The notes beneath the pieces are model-generated. The model worked only from the letters and a program-made list of their open reading frames with translations, did no database searches and was not told the DNA's origin. Both the position numbers and the translations under genes were made by a program. From NCBI GenBank assembly GCA_937910825.1, contig CALEMO010000032.1, positions 1-5,223 of the forward strand: DNA of 5,223 nt, in the 5' to 3' direction. This DNA comes from an uncultured Solirubrobacterales bacterium. GTDB taxonomy: Bacteria; Actinomycetota; Thermoleophilia; Solirubrobacterales; 70-9. Shown one piece after another: positions 1-5,223 of this stretch (the first letter of the stretch is position 1; every line of letters begins with the position of its first letter).

Positions 1-87
1 CAGATTTCCGTGGGTGACCGCCTGCTGATGCTCGGCCCACTGGGCACCATCACCGACGTGGAACCGGCTTTCTCGGGAGAAGCTTGA
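1..87 (+). CDS. C-terminal end of a probable TrkA-family potassium uptake regulatory subunit (partial)
   Basis: An open frame runs from the left edge to a TGA at 85-87 and gives 28 residues. It contains VGDRLLMLGP, which resembles the closing strand of a TrkA C-terminal (RCK_C) domain, where a GDRLLVxG-type motif is usual. TrkA/KtrA proteins are cytosolic NAD(H)- or nucleotide-binding subunits that gate the TrkH/KtrB membrane subunit. The stop overlaps the TTG start of the downstream trkH by 4 bases, as expected of an operon encoding both subunits of one complex. The nucleotide-binding Rossmann domain is outside the window, so the call rests on a short motif plus its neighbour. Another RCK_C-containing protein is possible. 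Confidence 0.62.
   Translation, partial: QISVGDRLLMLGPLGTITDVEPAFSGEA
75..80 (+). promoter_or_regulatory. Ribosome binding site of trkH, supporting its TTG start
   Basis: GGGAGA lies inside the end of the upstream coding sequence, with only 3 bases between it and the TTG at 84-86. The spacing is short, but no purine-rich site precedes the next in-frame candidate, a GTG at 120. The 4-base stop/start overlap also favours TTG. Confidence 0.45.
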
Positions 88-1577
88 CCCTCCAGTCCAG
101 GACCGTATTCTCACCGCTTGTGGGAACCACGGTCGGCGGTGCCTTCGTCGCTTCCGCCGGCGCGATGCTCGTCTGCGCCCTGGTAGGCCTGTTCGACGGT
201 GAGTCTTTTCTGGAGTTCGCGTTCCCCGGTCTCGCTGTGTTGCTGGCCGGCTGGGCCCTGCTCTCCCGTTCAGTGGCCGGGCAGCGAAAGGAAGTCGTGA
301 CCAGGCCGATCACGGGTCTGGTCGCGGTGACACTGGCCTGGGCGCTTGCTTCGGCGGTGGGCTCGATTCCGCTGCTTCTGGAGGGAACCTTCAGCTCCCC
401 GCTCGATGCCTACTTCGAAGCCGTCAGTGGATTCACTACCACCGGGGCGACGCTGCTACCGGACATCGAAGCACAGTCCCAGGCGGTACTCGTCTGGCGC
501 AGCCTCATGCAGTGGCTGGGTGGCATCGGCATTATCGTGCTGGTCATCGCGATCGCCCCGGTCAGCGGTCCCGGAGTTCAGAGGGCCTTCTACGCCGAGA
601 CGTCAGGCATGGTCTCCGACCGGCTCACGCCGCGGATCATCGATACGGCGAAGATCATTGCCGGCATCTATCTCGTGCTGTCTGCCGCCGCTGCCGTCGC
701 TTACCTGCTGGCGGGCATGGGAGCCTTTGATGCGGTCAACCACTCGATGACCACGATCGCGACCGGGGGCTTTTCGACGCGCAACGCTTCAATCGGCAGC
801 TTCGATTCGAGGGCGATCGAAACCGTGGCGGTGATCTTCATGATCATCGGCGGCATCAACTTCGCCTTCTACTGGCGCGCGATCAGGCGCAAGTCGCTGA
901 TGCCCCAACTGAGTGAAGTGCTCGGATTCTTGGGGATTCTGGTGACGATTTCCGCGGCGGTGGCGATCAGCGTATTTCTCGCGGGTGATGTAAAGGGCTT
1001 CGGGGCGGGGCTGCTCGACTCGGTATTCAGCGTGACCACGGTCATAACCACAACCGGCTATACGACCGCTGACTTCGACGACTGGAACTCTTTCGCCAGG
1101 ACGACGATCCTGGTCACCACCTTCGTCGGGGCCTGCGCCGGCTCAACTGCCGGCGGGATCAAGGTGATCAGAGTGATGCTGCTCGGCAAGTCGGCCCTTC
1201 AGGAGATGCGGCGCCAGTTGCGGCCAAACGCGGTTCAGGTACTCAGGGTAGGTGGCCACGTATACCGAGAAGAGGTTCGGCGGGCGGTGCTCGGCTTCTT
1301 CCTGATCTACCTGGTCGTTTTCGCGGCCGGTGTTCTCGCAATGGCGGCCAGCGGACTCGACCCCCTGACCGCAATCAGCGCCGCTTCCGCCACCCTGAAC
1401 ATGATCGGTCCCGGTCTCGGAGAGATCGGCGCTTTCGAGAATTTCGAAGTGATGTCACCGTTTGCCCGTGCGGTTTCGTGCCTGCTGATGATCGCCGGGC
1501 GCCTCGAGGTTTTCACAGTGGTCGCGCTCGGAGCAGCCATGTTCGACCGGATTCGCAGCGCAAGGCTCGCCGGCTGA
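84..1577 (+). CDS. trkH: TrkH/KtrB-family potassium transporter, membrane subunit
   Basis: A 497-residue polytopic inner-membrane protein that forms the potassium-conducting pore of a Trk/Ktr uptake system, about the usual TrkH length. The family has four repeated membrane-pore-membrane units, and all four pore loops are visible: SGFTTTGAT at residues 115-123, ATGGFST at 226-232, TTTGYTT at 322-328 and NMIGPGLG at 439-446. Each holds the filter glycine (G121, G228, G325, G442). The gating loop of the third unit is GACAGSTAGGIK, residues 349-360. The C-terminal GRLEVFTVV (472-480) is also typical. Hydrophobic helices lie near 14-36, 46-62, 78-100, 136-158, 188-212, 245-264, 279-300, 340-352, 402-422 and 462-486. 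The start is TTG at 84, overlapping the stop of the upstream probable TrkA subunit, so the two are probably co-transcribed and co-translated. Family assignment is very secure; the exact subtype (Trk or Ktr) is less so. Confidence 0.95.
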   Translation: MTLQSRTVFSPLVGTTVGGAFVASAGAMLVCALVGLFDGESFLEFAFPGLAVLLAGWALLSRSVAGQRKEVVTRPITGLVAVTLAWALASAVGSIPLLLEGTFSSPLDAYFEAVSGFTTTGATLLPDIEAQSQAVLVWRSLMQWLGGIGIIVLVIAIAPVSGPGVQRAFYAETSGMVSDRLTPRIIDTAKIIAGIYLVLSAAAAVAYLLAGMGAFDAVNHSMTTIATGGFSTRNASIGSFDSRAIETVAVIFMIIGGINFAFYWRAIRRKSLMPQLSEVLGFLGILVTISAAVAISVFLAGDVKGFGAGLLDSVFSVTTVITTTGYTTADFDDWNSFARTTILVTTFVGACAGSTAGGIKVIRVMLLGKSALQEMRRQLRPNAVQVLRVGGHVYREEVRRAVLGFFLIYLVVFAAGVLAMAASGLDPLTAISAASATLNMIGPGLGEIGAFENFEVMSPFARAVSCLLMIAGRLEVFTVVALGAAMFDRIRSARLAG

Positions 1578-1580
1578 AAT

Positions 1581-1606
1581 ACTCCGGAGCCGTTGGGCTC
1601 AGGAGT
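1581..1606. terminator. Hairpin between convergent genes, candidate bidirectional terminator
   Basis: The arms 1581-1591 and 1596-1606 pair over 11 positions with one mismatch (position 1586 opposite 1601) around a GTTG loop. The stem is mostly G:C. It occupies most of the 21-base gap between the trkH stop and the cyclase stop, and its right arm runs through the cyclase TGA (1599-1601). No T-tract follows on either side, so it is not a classical intrinsic terminator. Such U-less hairpins are often proposed as terminators in high-GC actinobacteria. The hairpin is seen; its function is inferred. Confidence 0.5.
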
Positions 1607-2714
1607 CGCGCCTCACTCGAAACAGCTTTACCGGCTGCTTCAATCCCTTGAATCGATGTTCACCGGCACGGGAATACTTGAATGCGTCCCCGGCTGCCTC
1701 AACCGCGCCCCCCTCGGCCAGCACACTGTCGGGCCTCGCTGCCTCGGTGATCCGGCTCGCGAGGTTCACCGGGGGGCCGAACCAGTCTCCCACCTGAGGC
1801 ACCGCCAGCCCGCGGGAGACGCCAACCCTCAGGGCAGGCAACTCCTCCCCGGCCTCCTGGCCGACCTCGACGAAGCGCAATGCCGCATCGAGCAGGGCTT
1901 CGCCGTTCTCCGAGACCATCATCGCTGCGTCGCCGATCAGCTTGACCAGCCTGACGTCCGGATTGGTCACCTCGATCGCAACCGACTCGAGCAGCTTGGC
2001 CACCGAGCCGAGCCGTTCCAGCTCCGAGCGCTCACCGAGCCTGGTGAAGCCGACAAGATCGGCGAAGCAGACCGAAATTTCAGTTGCCTTGATGTTGCCG
2101 AACCAACCCTCGTCAGCAACCGCGATCACATCACCACGGATCTGCTCGACGAAATGTGATCTCAGCGCATAGGTGACTGCCTGTTCGCCCATCGGCATCA
2201 GGTCTTCCGCCGCTTCCCTCAGCGCCAGGGCGGCCTCGTACTCGGTTGACCCGGGGTCGATCAGGTCAGAAGCAACGAGGTCACGATGAGCCTGAGCGAT
2301 CCTTGCGGCGCTGCTTCCGACCTGCCGGGTCACGGCGAGCAGGTTGTCTGCCGGAACCCCGGCGTCGAGGAAGTATTTGAAGCGGCGGGCGGCGTGCACG
2401 TCTTCGATTCCGAAGATCATGCTCTCGGGCTCGGGTCGAGGGAAACCCAACGCGACGATCAGGCGCTGGAAATCACCAACGCCAAGGCCAGTCGTATCAG
2501 CAATCTCGATGGCGGAGAATCGCTTTTGATTCCTGCCCAGGGCGATATCTGCAGGAAGCAGGGCGAGTCGCCCAGCCTCGACCTCACGGTGCAGGGTGGC
2601 CATGTCGACTCCCTCACGAAATAGGTGTTCGAGCAGTTTCAGGCGAGCCTCGCGACTCTCACCTTCGAGGCCGTCGGCCAGTCCTTCTGCCTCGAAATCC
2701 GGAAGATCACGCAT
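1599..2714 (-). CDS. Class III adenylate cyclase with N-terminal autoregulatory domain (Rv1264-like)
   Basis: With the start at 2714 this is a 371-residue soluble protein predicted to make cyclic AMP from ATP. Residues about 1-190 match the adenylate cyclase regulatory domain known from mycobacterial Rv1264, where it inhibits the enzyme and confers pH sensitivity. Residues about 205-371 are the class III catalytic domain. The expected catalytic set is complete: metal-binding D219 (CFADLVGFT) and D262 (KLIGDAAM), adenine-selecting K258 and D310 (GDWFGPPVN), and transition-state N317 and R321 (NLASR). The Lys/Asp pair predicts ATP rather than GTP. All sites are in one chain, so it should work as a homodimer. 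No membrane segment or signal peptide is seen. The frame stays open to 2927, but the ATG at 2714 has a GGAG 9 bases upstream, overlaps the preceding gene stop by only 8 bases and starts where the family domain starts. It is the last gene of the ftsZ block. Confidence 0.93.
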   Translation of the reverse strand: MRDLPDFEAEGLADGLEGESREARLKLLEHLFREGVDMATLHREVEAGRLALLPADIALGRNQKRFSAIEIADTTGLGVGDFQRLIVALGFPRPEPESMIFGIEDVHAARRFKYFLDAGVPADNLLAVTRQVGSSAARIAQAHRDLVASDLIDPGSTEYEAALALREAAEDLMPMGEQAVTYALRSHFVEQIRGDVIAVADEGWFGNIKATEISVCFADLVGFTRLGERSELERLGSVAKLLESVAIEVTNPDVRLVKLIGDAAMMVSENGEALLDAALRFVEVGQEAGEELPALRVGVSRGLAVPQVGDWFGPPVNLASRITEAARPDSVLAEGGAVEAAGDAFKYSRAGEHRFKGLKQPVKLFRVRRDS

Positions 2715-4227
2715 GGACAACCGCTCCGCCGCGGCGCGGGTCGCCACCGCCATCAAGCCTGCCCGTGCCAGGGTCCCTCGTGACGACTTGTACGCCACCG
2801 AAGAACAGATTCTTTTCCTGCCACCTGAAGACCTTCTGACCAGCCTGCTCAAGCATCTCGAGCGCCTTCGGATCCACTCCGGGTTCAGCCTGGAGCAGGC
2901 CCCCCTCAAGATGTATGCGTCCGGCATCCACAGCCTCCTGCGGCGAGAAATGATGGTCGAGCAGGTTGGCCGTCGTCTGCAGCACGGCCGATCTGATCCG
3001 GTTCGACCCGGCGCTGCCGAGGCCGGCGACGACCTCCTGCCCGGACTTCACGATCGTCGGCGCCATCATCGAACTGACCCGCGATCCGGGGGGCGCCATG
3101 TGAAAACCAAGGGGGTTCAGGTCTTCTTCGCCGAGCATGTTGTTCAGATGGATTCCCGTGCCGGGCACAACCAGGCCGGATCCGGTTCCATTCGAGCAGG
3201 TCACGGACGCACAGAGCCCGTCGCCGTCCATCGCACAGAGATGGGTGGTCGAGCCCAGATTGTCATGGTCCGAAGTGAGATCCCGGTCGATCGTTTCGGG
3301 CGCCAGGAAGCTCGACTCGAAGCCCTCCTCCTCAAGTCTCTCGGCGAAGCCCGAGCCCCGCGCGGCATTGGCCGATGCCATCACCCGGGCCATCTCACCG
3401 ATGCCGCTTCGGCCCATTCGTTCGAGCAACGTAAGGCAGAACGCGACGAGCAGACCACCGGCGGACGGCGGCGGATTCGTAAAGACGTCGTGATCCAGGT
3501 AGCTGGAGCTGACCGGCTTGCGCTCGATCACCTCATAGGCGGCCAGGTCGGCTCGGGAAAGAACGCCGCCCAGGTCGGTGACGTAGTCCTCGATCTGGCC
3601 GGCAACCTCTCCTGAATAAAACGCCTGGCTGCCCTCCGCCGCGAAACGCTCAAGCGCGAGCGCAAGGTCCGGATAGCAAAACGACTCGCCCTCGCGAAGG
3701 ATCCGGCCTTGCGGTGCGTAGATTTCGCGGGCGGCCTGCGTACCGGTATAGATCGGCTCCAGAATCCTCAGCACATAGGCCTGCTCACGATTGAGCGGAG
3801 CCCCCTCCCGAGCGAAGCGCACGCCCGGGGTGATCAGGTCTTCAAGACCGACGGACCCGAACATCTCCAGCGCCCGGTCCAGGCCCGCAGCCACCCCCGG
3901 AACGCCACAGGACGCCGCTCCCGTATTGAATATCTGGCTCGTATTCTCGTCAAAGTGAACTGGAACCGGCAGCAGTTCCTCCCTTCGCTCCTGCTCACCG
4001 TGTCCGGGTGCCGCCACGAAGAAATCGAGCAGGACGGGGTCTTCGCCGGGAGCGCCGACGATCATGAAGCCTCCGGCTCCCAGGCCCGTCAGGGCGCTCT
4101 CCAGGGAAAATGAGGCCATCACTGCCGCCACGGCGGCATCTACGGCGTTGCCGCCGTCCCTGAGGATTGACGCACCGGCCTCAGCGGTGAGCGGATGCCC
4201 GGCCGCAACGACCCCGCGCATCCCCAT
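2707..4227 (-). CDS. Gamma-glutamyltransferase-family Ntn-hydrolase, probably cytoplasmic
   Basis: A 506-residue member of the gamma-glutamyltranspeptidase family. These enzymes are made as a precursor that cleaves itself, and the new N-terminal threonine transfers or hydrolyses gamma-glutamyl groups, for example of glutathione. Visible family blocks: HPLTAEAG (11-18), GGNAVDAAVAA (25-35), PPPSAGG (252-258), GSTTHL (325-330) with predicted nucleophile T327, SNGTGSG (345-351), GTGIHLNNM (356-364) and SSMMAPTIV (385-393). Cleavage before T327 would give chains of 326 and 180 residues. Unlike periplasmic E. coli GGT (580 residues), it begins directly in the conserved core, with no signal peptide. 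The usual D-x-R-E-x-AP motif that binds the gamma-glutamyl carboxylate reads LDFFVAAP (67-74), so the arginine is replaced by F70. The substrate may therefore not be glutathione. The start is 3 bases after the ftsZ stop with no clear Shine-Dalgarno site, suggesting translational coupling; an ATG two codons later is an alternative. Family certain, substrate unknown. Confidence 0.9.
   Translation of the reverse strand: MGMRGVVAAGHPLTAEAGASILRDGGNAVDAAVAAVMASFSLESALTGLGAGGFMIVGAPGEDPVLLDFFVAAPGHGEQERREELLPVPVHFDENTSQIFNTGAASCGVPGVAAGLDRALEMFGSVGLEDLITPGVRFAREGAPLNREQAYVLRILEPIYTGTQAAREIYAPQGRILREGESFCYPDLALALERFAAEGSQAFYSGEVAGQIEDYVTDLGGVLSRADLAAYEVIERKPVSSSYLDHDVFTNPPPSAGGLLVAFCLTLLERMGRSGIGEMARVMASANAARGSGFAERLEEEGFESSFLAPETIDRDLTSDHDNLGSTTHLCAMDGDGLCASVTCSNGTGSGLVVPGTGIHLNNMLGEEDLNPLGFHMAPPGSRVSSMMAPTIVKSGQEVVAGLGSAGSNRIRSAVLQTTANLLDHHFSPQEAVDAGRIHLEGGLLQAEPGVDPKALEMLEQAGQKVFRWQEKNLFFGGVQVVTRDPGTGRLDGGGDPRRGGAVVHA
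2724..2727 (-). promoter_or_regulatory. Ribosome binding site of the adenylate cyclase, deciding its start
   Basis: On the minus strand GGAG ends 9 bases before the ATG at 2714-2712, inside the last codons of the transferase gene. This near-ideal spacing selects the 371-residue form over the longer open frame that reaches 2927. Confidence 0.65.
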
Positions 4228-4230
4228 GCT

Positions 4231-5223
4231 TCAGGAAAGAAATTCTGGGATGTCGCTGCCGCCAACCGTGGGCAGCGAGGACTCAGATCGACGAGACGGG
4301 CTTTCGGAACGGCGCCCGCCCATGGCCTCTTCGGCGTTCCGACGATTGCTCGATGCTTTTGCATCGAACCTGGTCGCGACCACGGTGATCCAGATCTGGT
4401 CGTCAAGTTCCTCGTCGACGTTCGCCCCGAAAATGATGTTGGCATCCGGATGCGCAGCCTCGCCGACAGCCCTGGCCGCCTCCGAAACTTCGATCAGTGA
4501 AAGGTCGCTGCCGCCGGTCACCGAAAGCAGGATCGAACGGGCCCCGTCCATCGGAGTCTCCAAAAGGGGGGAGGAAATGGCCTTTTCGGCGGCGATCATC
4601 GCTCGCTCGGGACCGGTTCCCATGCCGATGCCTAGCAGGGCACGTCCGGCATCGGACATGATCGAGCGCACGTCGGCGAAGTCAAGATTGATCACGGACG
4701 GAAGGGTCACCAAGTCTGAAATACCCTGAACGCCCTGCCTGAGCACATCATCGGCTACCTGGAAAGCATCGACCATCGGGGTCGACTCGTCGAGCACCTG
4801 AAGCAGCCGGTCGTTCGGGATCACGATCAGAGTGTCGACTTCTCCGGCAAGTGCTTCGATGCCCTGCTCCGCCTGCTTCGCACGGCGGCTGCCTTCGAAA
4901 GTGAACGGCTTGGTCACGATGCCGACGGTCAGCGCGCCAAGATCGCGGGCAAGACGGGCTATGACCGGTGCCGCTCCGGTTCCAGTGCCACCACCAGCTC
5001 CCGCCGCGATGAAAACCATGTCCGAACCCTTGAGCAGCCGCTTGATCCGGTCTTGCTCGTCGAAAGCCGCCCTGAAGCCGAGCGAAGGATCAGCGCCGGC
5101 ACCGAGGCCGAGGGTCTCGTCGCCGCCGATGTGGACGGTCAGGTCGGAGACAGAGAGCTGGAGCGACTGGAGGTCGGTATTGATTGCCATGAATTCGACT
5201 CCCGGAATCTGGGCTTCGATCAT
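4231..5223 (-). CDS. ftsZ: Cell division GTPase FtsZ (N-terminal part outside the window)
   Basis: FtsZ is the tubulin homologue that polymerises with GTP into the division ring at midcell. The 330 residues visible lack roughly the first 25-30, including the first glycine-rich GTP loop. The ATG at the right edge corresponds to the internal Met of the usual NAVNRMIE motif, so it is not the true start. Seen here: AINTD (13-17), the tubulin signature GGGTGTGAAP (77-86), TKPFTFEG (104-111), PNDRLL (136-141), the T7 synergy loop NLDFADV (179-185) with D181 and D184 that complete the neighbouring subunit active site, and SSPLLE (217-222). After about residue 287 comes a short, polar linker of about 36 residues holding two RRSES copies (304-308 and 311-315). 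The C-terminal peptide SDIPEFLS (323-330) matches the conserved tail that docks membrane anchors such as SepF or FtsA. Two genes follow closely downstream on the same strand. Confidence 0.96.
   Translation of the reverse strand: MIEAQIPGVEFMAINTDLQSLQLSVSDLTVHIGGDETLGLGAGADPSLGFRAAFDEQDRIKRLLKGSDMVFIAAGAGGGTGTGAAPVIARLARDLGALTVGIVTKPFTFEGSRRAKQAEQGIEALAGEVDTLIVIPNDRLLQVLDESTPMVDAFQVADDVLRQGVQGISDLVTLPSVINLDFADVRSIMSDAGRALLGIGMGTGPERAMIAAEKAISSPLLETPMDGARSILLSVTGGSDLSLIEVSEAARAVGEAAHPDANIIFGANVDEELDDQIWITVVATRFDAKASSNRRNAEEAMGGRRSESPSRRSESSLPTVGGSDIPEFLS
4350..4367 (-). repeat. Perfect 7-base inverted repeat with 4-base loop inside ftsZ
   Basis: TCGATGC (4350-4356) and GCATCGA (4361-4367) flank TTTT. 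In the ftsZ mRNA this would be a small hairpin with an AAAA loop. It falls at the junction between the globular domain and the linker (residues about 287-292). It could be a chance result of the codons for DAKAS; no function is shown. Confidence 0.4.

Noticed and set aside
50..313. Minus-strand open frame of 87 codons
   Set aside because: It is antisense to the trkA-trkH junction, has a Pro/Arg/Thr-rich product and matches no family.
346..750. Plus-strand open frame of 134 codons within trkH
   Set aside because: It is an alternate-frame shadow rich in Arg/Ser/Cys/Trp; the trkH pore loops are in the other frame.
1593..2159. Plus-strand open frame of 188 codons after trkH
   Set aside because: It is antisense to the cyclase catalytic domain, whose motifs are complete on the other strand, and it has no domain of its own.
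2715..2927. N-terminal extension of the cyclase frame up to an ATG at 2927
   Set aside because: It would overlap the conserved C-terminal part of the transferase by about 220 bases. It gives an Arg/Ser-rich peptide with no family match, and the ATG at 2714 has a good ribosome site.
2596..3615. Plus-strand open frame of 339 codons
   Set aside because: It lies antisense to the transferase and cyclase genes. The product is Arg/Ser/His-rich with no recognisable domain, as expected from GC-rich shadow frames.
4064..4729. Plus-strand open frame of 221 codons
   Set aside because: It is antisense to the start of the transferase and the end of ftsZ, with low-complexity Ser/Ala/Arg composition.
5221..5223. 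ATG at the right edge as the start of ftsZ
   Set aside because: FtsZ proteins carry about 25-30 more residues before this Met, including the GGGG-x-NAVNR nucleotide loop, so the gene continues beyond the window.
1..5223. Mobile element, CRISPR, toxin-antitoxin or defence system
   Set aside because: No direct repeats, transposase, integrase, spacer array or small gene pair was seen. All the sequence is accounted for by five housekeeping-type genes and one 21-base gap.

Overview
This is a compact, GC-rich bacterial chromosomal segment with almost no non-coding sequence. It holds five protein genes in two convergent blocks. The FtsZ resembles actinobacterial FtsZ, the adenylate cyclase has a mycobacterial Rv1264-like layout, and genes overlap by a few bases. 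Together these suggest a high-GC actinobacterium in the broad sense, possibly a deep branch such as Thermoleophilia/Solirubrobacterales. That placement is an inference from protein resemblance, not a proven assignment.

Plus strand, 1-1577: the last 28 codons of a probable TrkA-type regulatory subunit, overlapping by 4 bases (TTGA) a complete trkH. TrkH has four recognisable pore loops and the intramembrane gating loop. The pair would form a Trk/Ktr-type potassium uptake system: membrane channel-like subunit plus cytosolic nucleotide-binding gating subunit.

Minus strand, 5223 down to 1599: a partial ftsZ (its N-terminal coding part lies beyond the right edge), a gamma-glutamyltransferase-family gene starting 3 bases after the ftsZ stop, and a class III adenylate cyclase whose ATG overlaps the transferase stop by 8 bases. 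This reads as one transcript with translational coupling: cell division GTPase, then an Ntn-hydrolase with an atypical gamma-glutamyl-binding motif, then a cyclase with an N-terminal autoregulatory domain. The two blocks meet tail to tail over 21 bases, which carry a strong hairpin that could terminate both transcripts.

No RNA genes, mobile elements, CRISPR arrays or prophage genes were seen, and no wholly new system. The points most worth a second look are the ftsZ-transferase-cyclase coupling, the transferase lacking the usual substrate-binding arginine, the MerR-like appearance of the cyclase regulatory domain, and the shared hairpin.
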